Assembly (NCBI RefSeq): GCF_033118175.1
Contig: NC_083693.1
Span: 29,459,981 to 29,523,980, forward strand
DNA: 64,000 bases
Direction: 5' to 3'
DNA from: Dama dama
Taxonomy: Eukaryota > Chordata > Mammalia > Artiodactyla > Cervidae
Part shown: piece after piece, positions 38,901 through 50,900 of the stretch
How positions within the stretch are numbered: the first letter of the stretch is position 1
Layout: the number at the start of each line of letters is the position of its first letter
Notes under the pieces: model-generated
Databases searched by the model: none
Told to the model about the DNA's origin: nothing
The model's input: the letters and a program-made list of their open reading frames with translations, nothing else
Program-made: the position numbers and the translations under genes

Positions 38901-41900
38901 ACTGCATTTCAGACTCTTGTTGACTATGATGGCTCCTCCATTTCTTCTAAGGGATTCCTGCCCACAGTAGTAGATAAAATGGTCATCTGAGTTAAATTCA
39001 CCCATTCTAGTCCATTTTAATTCACTGATTCCTAAAATGTTAATGTTCACTCTTGCCGTCTCCTGTTTGACCACTTATAATTTGCCTTGATTCATGGACC
39101 TAACATGCCAGGTTCCTATGCAATATTGCTCTTTACAGCATCAGACTTTACTTCCATCACCAGTCACATCCACAACTGGGTGGTGTTCTTGCTTTGGCTA
39201 TGTCTCTTCATTCTTTCTGGACTTATTTCTCTGCTGATCTCCAGTAGCATACTGGGTACCTACCAACCTGGGGAGTTAAAACTCAACATTCAGAAAACTA
39301 AGATCATGGCATCTGGTCTCATCACTTCATGGCAAATAGATGGGGAAACAATGGAAACAGTGAGACTATCTTTTGGGCTCCAAAATCACTGCAGATGGTG
39401 ACGGCAGACATGAAATTAAAAGATGCACTTGCTCCTTGGAAGAAAAACTATGACCAACATAGACAGCATATTAAAAAGCAGAGACGTTACTTTGCCAACA
39501 CAGGTCTGTCTAGTCAAAGCTATGGTTTTTCCAGTAATCATGTATGGGATGTGAGAGTTGGACTATAAAGAAAGCTGAGCACTGAAGCATTGATACTTTT
39601 GAACTGTGGTGTTGGAGAAGACTCTTGAGGGTCCCATGGACTGCAAGGAATTCCAACCAGGCTACCCTAAAGGAAATCAGTCCTGAATATTCATTGGAAG
39701 GACTGATGCTAAAACTCCAATACTTTGGCCACCTGATTCGAAGAACTGACTCATTGGAAAAGCCCCCTGATGCTGGAAAAGATTGAAGGCGGGAGGCGAA
39801 GGGGACGGCAGAAGATGAGATGGTTGGATGGCATCACCGACTCAATGGACATGAGTTTGAGCAAGCTCTGGGAGTTGATGATGGGTAGGGAAGCCTGGCA
39901 TGCTGCAGTCCATGGGTTCACAAAGAGTCGGATGAGACTGAGTGACCGAATGGAACTGAAATTGGATTGTGTGTCTTTTTACTATGAGTTGTAAGAGTTC
40001 TTTATATAATAGTCTAGATACTAATCTCTTATCAGATATGTGATTTGCAAATATTTTTACCCCAATTTGTTGGGTTTGCTTTTTGTATTTTTTTTTTTTT
40101 TTTTTTGCTTTTTGTATTCTTGATAGTGTCCTTTGATATATAAAGTATTTTTAATTTTGATGCTATCCAGTTTAATCTATTTTTTTTGTTCTTTGTGCTT
40201 TTGGTAGCATGTCTAAAAATCCATTATTCAACCCAAGTTTTATGGCTTAAAATCTTAAATTAGGTCTTTGACTCATTTCCAGTTAGTTTTTGTGTATTTT
40301 GCCTGTGGTTATCCAGCTGTACCAGCCTCATGCATTGCAAAGACTGTTCTTTCCTCCTTGAGTTGTCTTAGGTGCTTTTTAAATTGCTTAGGTGTTAGGG
40401 TATTAATTCTTTTTTTAATGTTAGGTAGAATTCATCAATGAAGCCATCTAGTCCTTTTTTTCATTCTGCTCAGATTGGATAATTTTGGTTGTCTTTAACT
40501 TCAAGTTTATTGATTCTTCTGCCTGCTCAAATCCGAGGTTGAACCCCTCTAGTGAACTTTTCCAGTTAATGTACTTTTCAGCTCTGAAGTTTCTGGTTGG
40601 TTCCTTTTTATAATTTCTGTTACGTTATTGATATTCTCACTGTGTTTATCCATTGTTTTCCTTATTTCTTTCAGTTCTGTGTTCATTTTTTTTCTTGAGC
40701 TCATTTAACATTTTTGACCAGTGATTCCAATGTCTGGGATTTCTCAAGGGTACTTTCTGTCAAATTCTCTTCTTCCTGGACACACTTGGCTGTTTCTTTG
40801 TATGCTTTGTAATTCTTTGTTGAGAGTTAGGTATTCTGAATTTTATAGTCTGTTGACCCTGGAGATAAGATTCTCCCACTCCTGTGAAATCACTGATCTT
40901 TGCTTATTGAGAGCCTGTCCACTTGTGCCTTTTCCCAGCTATTTTTACAAAGTATGTCTTCCCTCTTGTGTGGTCACTGAAGTTTCTGTTCTGCTCTCTC
41001 TGTGATTAGGTGGTAACCTGAAAAAAATTTCCTTAAATGTCTGTCTCCAAAAAGGTGTTCCTATCCCTTTAAGTCACCTGTTGGATGCGGTGGGGGAAAG
41101 CTGCTGGCGCCCGAGGGCAGAAATCAGGGCAGAGGGCAGAAATCAGGGCGGAAGTCTGTGCAGGCCCCACAGGGCTCCACTCTCCAAGCACGCTGACTGA
41201 ACCTTATAACCCAGAGTTAGAAGACAGTGTCCCCACTGTCTGCTCTACCACCCGCCAGCTGCTCCTAGGACGTGGGCCACTGCCCCCAGAGTTGCAGAAG
41301 GGCTGAGGAAAGAGGGCTGGTAGCTGCTCCGGGCACGTCATCCCCTTACTCAATATCAGGCTCTCCCTTCATTAGGCTCTTTCCTCGTTGTCATTAGTGC
41401 CAGTCAGGTTCCAGAAGTTCCAAAATAGTTTACTCTGATCATTTTTTTCCTAGTTTACTAGTTGTTTCAGGGGAGGGACCAAACCCTAGAGCTTCCTACT
41501 TCACTGTTTTGTATGGTGTCCCTTTCCATGGGGGTTGCAATTAATTTCTTAATTTACCCAGTCAAGGTTAATATCAACTTAATTTCAGGAGTGCAACAAA
41601 AACTTTGCTCCTCTGTATAACCATTTTCTACCCCCTTCTGTGTGCTATCTTGTCATACAAATTACATCTTGATACATTGTATGCCCATCAGCACATTTAT
41701 AATCCTTGCTTTATCTTTAACTCAAAGGAGAAAAGATACAGAAATAACAATACTTTTATTCTGTTGCTGGCATTTACTTGTATGCTTGCCTTTACCGGTG
41801 CTCTTTAGTTCTTCACGTGGACTCACGTTCCTCTCTAGTGCCCTTCCTTTCAACCTAAAGGACTGATGATAGTACGGATATTACTTCTAGGGCTGGTCTG

Positions 41901-44900
41901 CCGGTGTCAGATTCTCCCAGTGTTGTTTTTTGGGTGTATCTTTGTGGGTGGGGAGGATGTGCTCATTTCCCCTTCATGTTTGAGTTTACAGGATTTATTG
42001 GTGGTCTTGGTTTAGTCCCTAAGTCATGTCTGACTCTTGCAACCCATGGACTGTAGCCCTCCAGGCCCCTCTGTCGATGGGATTCTCCAGGCAAGAATAC
42101 TTGAGTGGGTTGCCATTTCCTTCTCCAAGGGATCTTCCTGATCCAGGTATCAAATCCACGTTTCGTGCATTGCAGGCAGATTCTTTACTGCGGAGCCATC
42201 AGAGATTCCCTTACAGGATATGTTGGGTGAGCCAAAAAGTTCATTCGGGTTTTTCTATAAGATGTTATAATAGAATTCTTGTGAGTCTTTTTCTTTCAAC
42301 CCTGTGCCTTTCATCACCCCACATTTTTGTCATCCTGTGTTTCTGAGGAGAAATCAGCTGTTAATCTTATCGAGGCCTGCTTGTACAGGACAGATCGCTG
42401 CTTTCTTGATTCCTTCAAGAGTCTCTCTTGCCCTTTGACTTCTGACAGTTTGATTGTGATTTGTCTGGTGCAGATCTCTGTCTTTATCCTATTTAGATTT
42501 ATTGAGCTACTTGGCTATGTAATGTCTTTCATCAGACATCAGTTTTCAACCAGTATTTCTTCAAAGTTTCCCACCTCTTTCTCTCCTCTTTCTCTGGAAC
42601 TCCCAGTATGTCTTATGTTACACTTGATTGTGTCCCACGGGTGTCTGAGACTGTTCGTTTTTCTTTCTGTCCCTCAGACTAGATAATCTCAATTACCTGT
42701 CTTCAACTTTGATTCTTTCTTTTGCTACCTCATATCAACTTCTAGGCCCCTCTAATGAGTTTTTTATTTTAGATAGTATACTTTTCGATTTTAGAATTTC
42801 TACTTGGTTCTTTTTAACGACATCTCCCTTTATTGATATTCTGTACTTGGCAAGTCATCAGGTTTGTACATTCCTTTAGTTCTTTAGATATTATTTCTTT
42901 TTTTAGTTCTTTGAACATACTGCAGATAGCTGATTTACAGTCTTGTGCTAAGGAATCCATGTCTGAACTTCTTCAGGAATACTTTCTATTGAATGGGTTT
43001 TTTTTTTTTCCCCATGTTTATGGGCCATACTTTCTTATTTCTTGTCTCATATTTTTTGTTGACAACTGGACATGTTAAATATTGAGTCAGCTCTGACAAT
43101 CAGATTGCCACAGCTCCAGAGCAGAGTTTGTTTTACTCTTAACTGCTTTTGTTTGTTTACTGAACTAGTTCTTTCAAGCCTGTATTCTGACAAGTGTAGC
43201 CACTAAAGTCTCTGCTTGGTTAGCTTAGTGGTCAGCTAAGGGTTGGACAGAGATTTCGTTCCCTGCCTGGAACTAGTAAGTTTCCCAGCTTTTGCTGAGG
43301 GGCCCTATGTGTGCATTGGCTCACGTCTTCAGTACTCAGCCAGACATTTTACAACTTCTGTTTTCTAGAGCCTTGGAGTCAGCCAAAGGTAATAGCCAAG
43401 AGGAAATGGTAACCCACTCCAGTATTCTTGCCTGCAGAATTCCATGGACAGGGGAGCCTGGGGGCTGCAGTCCATGGGGTCACAAAGAGTCGGACACGAC
43501 TGAGCACGCATGCAAGGCCTTCTTGGGTCCATGCTGGGCATGCACACAGCCCTCCCGCACATGGACTTGTAGGTCCCCGGGAGTGTGTCAGAAGTTAGCA
43601 GAGTCCCTTGTGGATGTCTCGTTCCCCAGTTTTCACATCTAGACTTTTGGTTATCTTGTCTGCCCCACGAGTTATCACCACCTCAGGCAGCTGTGATGTT
43701 TACAGTTGCTGCTGATTGTTTTTTGTAAATGGCTCCCTGGGAAAATGTTGTTTGCATTGGACGAGTTCTGAGTCAGGTCAAATAGAGATAGGCCCAGTGA
43801 GTGGGATTTTCCAGGGAACCGCCAGATAGGCCAAATAGACCATTATCTGGGAATGGGGCTGTGGAGGAGCTCAGACACCATTCTGTTCACCCAGGGGCCA
43901 CTGGGCTATTGGTTCTCAAGGGCCAGGGAGAGGAGGTCAGGGCCAGGGAAGTTAAAGTTCTGCAGGGCTTGCTATTCTTAATGAGATACAGCTGTTTGTG
44001 TTGAATTAACTACTCCTTGGATTACTCCAAACTGGTTAATTTCCAGAGTTCTGGAGAAATTGATGTTCACTTTTGGTCAGTGTTCTCATTCCTTTTATGG
44101 GGGAGTTTTCTCAGAGATCCTTACCCCACATTCCTGCTGACATCAATCCTCTTCCTAGTCATTTTTATCTCACTTAAAACCAGTCCTCCCATGAGTAACT
44201 TGTCTGTCCTACGCTATTGAGAAAATTTATGCCAGAGCATAAATTAGATTTATCTTTATATTAAATATCTTAACATTGCATGACATGTCAGCATTTTCAC
44301 ATGCCTTATTTAATCATAAATGCAATAATTTAATCATAAATAAAAGAACCACCAACCAGGCGGACAGAAGTATTAGCCCTAATAAGTAAGAACTTTTTTT
44401 CATGATCATTATTTTAAAATTTCATTATATTTTATATTGGATTATTTATTGTTAAACTCTAATAGTGCTGATAAACTGTAATGTCAGATTAAGTCGAATC
44501 TTACGGTTAGACCTTGGTCCACGAGACCATTAAGAGCCACTCTGGCTAAGTGTTAAACCGTATTTAAGTTCAAATTGCTTCCATTGACTTGCTGTTCCTT
44601 CTTGATAAGTGTGAAATTTATCCTGTTTATATTTTAGGTTATCGCAAGCTGCTGACCAAGAGTGTGGCCGAGACGCCAGTACACAAGCAAATCTCCAGAA
44701 GGCTGCTTCATAGACAGATCAAGGGCAGGTGAGCGACATCCTTGTCTAGCTTCTTCATGCTCCCACACAGCCCTCCTGATCTTATGGGCCATGCTTACCT
44801 TCTCATGACATTTGTGACCCAGTCTCAACTGTGTTGCTCATTACCAAAGAACGTTCTGAAAATTTTATGAGACCTGGAGAACCATACAAAATGCACTCTG

Positions 44901-47900
44901 GTGTCCAGCCTCTTTCATTTGGCACAATTATTTTAAGATTTATCTGTGTTGTTGTATATATCAATAGTTCGTTCCATTTTATTGCTGAGTAGTATTCTAT
45001 TGAATGGATATTGCCTGGTTTTAAAATCTATTCATGTGTTGACCTAGGGAAGGAGGGAGTCTCGCTGCCAGGCCTGGGATGATCCCAGCTAGGCCCGTTC
45101 GGGGGTGTGGTGGGGCCTCAGTTTTCCATGGCAATTGGTTGCAGTAGGGCAGCTCTTGCTGAATGTTTCTGTCTTACTTGGCTGCCCCTTTCCTGGTTCT
45201 TTGTCTAAAGAGAACTAACTTTCCTCAGGGAAGTTTTTGTCTGCACCTCTTGGTGTTTTGGGGTCGTCAGCTTGCTGAGCACCCGATCCAGGATCTATGA
45301 CTCAAACACAAACCCCAGAGCCCACTGCGCTGTGTCTCTTCAGGTCGTGCAGTCCTCAGTCTTCTCTCCACCTTTGAGAGCCTTCTGCTTCCTCTGTATG
45401 TAACATCCAGGGTTCTTAGCTGTACATGAGAGGAAGAATGGGAGAAGTACATCTACTCCTCCTTGTCAAGGCTACATCTGGACATTATTTGTGTGTGGAT
45501 TTTACACACTTGTGCTCATTTATCTACAGGGTAAATTGTAAGAAGTGAAATTTGTGGATCAAACGGTATACAAATTTAACTTTGTCAAACTACTTTCAAA
45601 AAAAAAAAGTTCTTACCCTTTCACTCTTGACAGTGATGTCTGAGAGTGCCTGCCTACAGTGATGTCACCAAGACCACTTGTGGTCTTTGTTACCTTGTGA
45701 GGTGAGAACTGGTAGGTCTGTGATGTGCGTTATTTATGAGCGATGCTGAATTGTCCTTGTACCCACTGTTCCTCAAGGTCCTCTGACCCTGGTCCTGATA
45801 TTAACGTCGTTGAAGAGTCCCCAGAGAAAGGAGAAGATGGTATTACCTCCTTTTGTTTGTTTTGGGGTTCTGGGCTTTTGTGTTTTCTCTACTTTCTGTG
45901 GAAACTTTTCTGGACTTGTATTCTTGCTCAGCATATCCATTGTGACAGCTCTGGGCCCACAGTGTGTATCATACATGTTAATTGGTGAATGATCTGTTAT
46001 ACAGAGTATACTGAGAGCTTCTGGAGAAGAAATATTTTTACATAATAGAAGTGGGATTCAGAGTGAACGCTAAACTATGTTAATATAAGGTACTGTGGGG
46101 CTTCCCTGGTGGCTCAGTGATAAACAATGTTTACCGCAGGAGACATGGGTTCCATCCCTGATCGGGAAGATCCCACATGCTGTGGAGCAGCTAAGCCATG
46201 TGCCACAACTACGAGCCTGTGCTCTAGAGCCCGGGAACCACAATAAGAGAAGCCTATGCAGCGCAACTAGAGAATAGCCCCCGCGTGCTGCAATTGGAGA
46301 AAAGCTCGTGAAGCAACCAAGACCCAGCTTAGCCAAAAGTTAAAAATAAAAACCTGTGGCCTATTTTTAAAGTATACATGAAGGAGGGGTTTCCAAAAAC
46401 ATATTTTTTTAAAATCAAGTAGTTTGTTGTAGAAAAATTAGAAAACATAGAGAAGCCAAAGAATTAACACTTGGTAATCCCACAAATCAGAAATACTGTA
46501 ACATTTAGCTTTAATAATACTCTTACAGGTGTTGTTTCTGTACAAATATATGTAACATAAGTATGAAAACTGTGATTTAAAACTTTTTAATGAAAGTCAC
46601 ACTCTACAAACCTTTTTTATCACTCTACATAATGCTTCAAGGTGGCAGTTCATAATATTTATGCAGATTACAGTTCTGGAGGGGTTGGGGGTTTTTGGGT
46701 GGTTTTTTTTTTTTTTTTTTGGAAATTTGCTGGGGCCACATATCATAGCCCTCCTAGCTTTGTCACCAACGATCTCAAAACCAAGAGCTTGTCCAGTTTC
46801 CATCTTTTGCATGAAAGTATTAGTTGCTCAGTCATGTCTGACTCTCTGCAACCCCATAGACTGTGGCCCACAGGCTCCTCTGTCCATGGAATTCTCCAGG
46901 CAAGAATACTGGAGTGGGTAGCCATTCCTTTCTCCAGGAGGATCTTCCCAACCCAGGAACCCAGGTCTCCTGCACTGCAGGCGGATTCTTTATTGCCTGA
47001 GGCACCAGGGAATCCCCTCTTGTACATGGTGTCACATAGATCTTACCCATTTCATAGGGGAAACAGCGAGCTTGCATTTCTTCTTGGTTACTAACTGTGA
47101 TTCTGGTCTCACAGTGGGGAGTTTGAGACGAAGTCCTCGAATCAAGCAGTTGGCATTCAGCAGGACGAACTCTGCTTCCTTCTACTCTTTGTCTCAGCCA
47201 AAGTCTCGAAGTATACAAAGAGTTCACTCATTCCAGCAAATGAAGTCAGGTACACACTTTGCCTACCTGTCTTCAGAGGTCCACACAAACTTGGTGGGAA
47301 AAGAATGAAATTTGATATTGGAGAAACAGGTCAGGTATAGTAAGTTGCCTATGTGTGAACCTTCAGATGTGAGCTTTCACAGATGCCAATGTGCGTTAGA
47401 GTGTCCAGTCATGTACGCGCACCTGTCTGGCGTACGGTGTCACGAGCGTGCACCTTCTGCGAGTGGTTGTGTGTGTGCACTGTACTGTACAGGGCTCGGT
47501 AGTACAGTGTCTTTATTTCAAGCCCAGGCTGTCTGGAAGCAGCATAGAAACAGTGGTGGTGTAGCTGGCGGTTGTTGCTTGATGCCAGCTGTTGTACTGT
47601 ACTCCAAGGTTAGGAATATTTTCATCTGTGTGTGAAAAATATTACAAACCAATTATAACACAGTGCTACATAGCCAGTTGTGTTAGCTAGGTACCTTGGC
47701 TGACTTTGGACTTAGGACCGAGTTAGACTTACAAATGCACTCTCGGAACAGAACCCGTTTGTATGCAGGGGACTTACGGTATAAATATTTGAGGTTCAGA
47801 GTGATGACCAGATGAACAGGTGACCACAGCCACCATTATCAGAGTCACCCCTTTGGCTTCCCATGGCTGGCTGTCCACACTATCCTTGTAGGTACTGCAT

Positions 47901-50900
47901 TTATTCCAGAGGAAATGACCTGTAATTTCCTCCATACATTCAGATCCCATGGGAAGGTATCCCCAGATTGAAGGTACTGTATGACCTTCATTCTTTTATC
48001 TATTATCAACTTGGCTCATCAGATGTATCTTTTTATACTTGTCTTTTCAAATTAAATTATTTCAGTTGCCCACACCTCCTAACATAGGGACTGGGCTTGG
48101 TACGCAGTCTCAGAATGCAATAAAGCAGCACTTGTTACCAGTGCTGTCATAATTAGGTGGGATTTCCCCCCATTTGCTCCCAAATTGTCATCTTTCTTAT
48201 ATAGACTGGCTGTTTTATGAGTATTGGATGGGGGGTGAGAGGGCAGGAGTTGATAAAGAATTAAATATTGTCACTGTTTTTGACTTGCAGACCAAAGAGA
48301 AAACTCTCCAGTCCAAAGTATTCGGTCTCCCAAGAGACTTCTGTTCGGAGCAATGTCTGAGATGATCAGTCCCTCAGAGAAGGGCTCAGCACGGATTAAA
48401 AGGCCTTCAGGAAACACTCTGGGTTCTGAAATACCTACAGCCTATCAGGTATAAAATTACTATGATGTTTAAAGTAGTACAGTTTGGGGAACATGTAGAC
48501 ATGGGCAAGGAAAGCCACTGAGGCGAGTAAGGAAGAGAAGATAATAATAGAGATTTGAGGTGGTTGGGGCTGACTTGATGAATGATTATTGGGTATATGG
48601 GGACTTAAGGTAGCAGCTGGACTGAGCAGATAGATCTCACCTAGCTCTTGGGTTCATCTCTGTTTATATTGGACACAAATCTATATCTATCTGAAATGTG
48701 CAGTAGCATTCTCGCCAGTTCCGTTAGATTGCCCACTCGATCCAGTCACCCATGTTAGAAACCTGGTAGTCATCTTGGACTTCTCCCTCTCCTCAGGCTT
48801 GGCTAATCAGTCGGTCCTGCCCATTTTACTGACAACCTGATACCCATTCCCTCCTCTCCATCCCTTCAGTTCCTACCCTAGTTCACTTCTGCCTGCAACA
48901 CTTCCGAAGCCTCTTTGCTCTCAAATCCACCCCGCCCCCAGAGATGGGGGGACCTCTGTGACCCCATCGGGTGCTCCTCTCACTACCTCACTGTGCTGGA
49001 AGCTCTACAGACTCTGCCCCAAAACCACTTAGGGGATCGGGGGGACACAGAGAGAGCTGTGGGGAAGGGTCCATAGGACCATATTCCGTCTCCTCCCTGG
49101 ACAGGCAAGGACCTCCGTGGTCTGATCCCTGCTCGCCCATCTCTGCTTCACATTCCACCTTCCCAGCCGCCTCAGGATGCACATAGCTGCTGTTTTTCAC
49201 TTTTGTGCCTTTGCTCACACTGCTGTCTGTGCCTCAGGTTCCCTCTCCCGCACTGTCCACCTTGTGTCTTCACCTGCCGACACCCATTCTTTTAAGACCT
49301 GACTCACTGTCCGTTGCCCCCACCCCCAGCTGGGTTAGACAGCCAGCCCTTCTGTGCTCCCAGTGTCCCGTGCACGCTCCGTCATTACATCAGCCAGCGT
49401 ATTATCATCCATCTGTGTGCTAAGTTGCTTCAGTCATGTCTCTTTGCAACCCTACTGACTGTAGCCCACCAGGCTCCTCTGTCCATGGGTTTCTCCAGGC
49501 AAGAATACTGGAGTGGGTTGCCATTTCCTCCTCCAGGGAATCTTCCCCTCATCTGTCTATACCCCACATGAAATGCCAACTGGACCAGGACTCTTGAGAT
49601 AATAAGATTACACAGTAGTTGTCAGACTGCCTTACCTGTTGGAATTAACTGCAACGTTCGCAAGAAGGGAAGTTTTTTTGTTGGGAAGGTTCCTCTCTGA
49701 GATGTTATCTTTGTTGCTCTGTATCCGTAGAGTCCATGTTTCACCTCAATCCCCCCCACCCCGGCCTTCTGCACACATTTTGCCTGACGCATATCAGGTA
49801 CTTAAAAGCACATGTTGAAGGCGGGTGAATAGCAGATGATGTGGCTCCTAAAGGTTACTTCAGGCAAAGATCAGAAATAGTTTTCTCCTTGGAGGAAAAG
49901 ACAGCTATGAGTAGTGAGTGGAGTGATAAAGGCAAAGCATATTTTCACTGTAGTGTGCAAATTATTAAAACAATTTGTCTTAGAAGAAATGAAGTTTGGA
50001 TACAGTGCTTAGTGGTAGAAAAAGTTGACAAGTAAAATCTGGGTCATGTTTTGGAAGTGGAAACGTGTCACTGTATGAAATCCAACTTATCATTCCTTTG
50101 GCTGATGATAAACCTCCCACTGGACTTTTTAATCTTCTTAGAGATCATTAAAACATTTCCAAGACTATGGGTTATGATGTTCAAAGCACTGAAATAAGCA
50201 TCTTTCTTTACAGACGCCTGAGAAGAGTTACTGGAAGTCTCCAAGCTCTTGTAAAGCCACACCAAGAAAGGTCCCTCGGACACCACAGACTCCACTGCGC
50301 ACCCCGGAAAGGCTGCAGAAATCCCCTGCGGAAATGACCCCTGCCAAACAGGTCATTTTTAAGGAATTCTTGAAAGACTTCTCCCCACATGGCTGGAATT
50401 CACTATCGCGACCAAAAGTCACCCCTCGGAAAGGACACTCCCTGGCAAAAGGTGCCTCTCCTCTTGAAAAGGTACCGAGAACTCCCCAGAGACAAGGTAG
50501 TCAGCCCCCCAGATTTTTGCAGAATTCTTCTTGGCCATGTTTGGTGGACTCCAGTCCAGAAAGCACCTCCTGTCCAGCAGCCCTTGTTTCATCAACTGCC
50601 CAGACCAGGAGTGAGTGTCTGACCCCCAGCAGATCCTCTGCTCGAGCACCTCCCAGGGCAGCAGCCTTGGGGCTCCAGAAACAAGCCGCTTCTGAGGGCA
50701 CATCTCCAAGTCAGAAACACCAGCTCCCCCGGGGCTCTGAAGCGCCCCAGGCAGAGAAGCTGCCACAGCTGTGGAATAACAAAACTGTCAAAACCCCAGA
50801 GAGACCAGGGAATGCAGCTCTGACTTCTCCAAAAAAACCCGTTACCTCTCCTTCACGTGGTATTTCTAAGAAGAGTTCACTTGGGGAATTTGCCATAGCA

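Noticed and set aside
37750..44630. Possible alternative exons in the 7.2-kb TICRR intron 15
   Set aside because: Every longer open frame there overlaps LINE or SINE sequence or lacks any conserved look.
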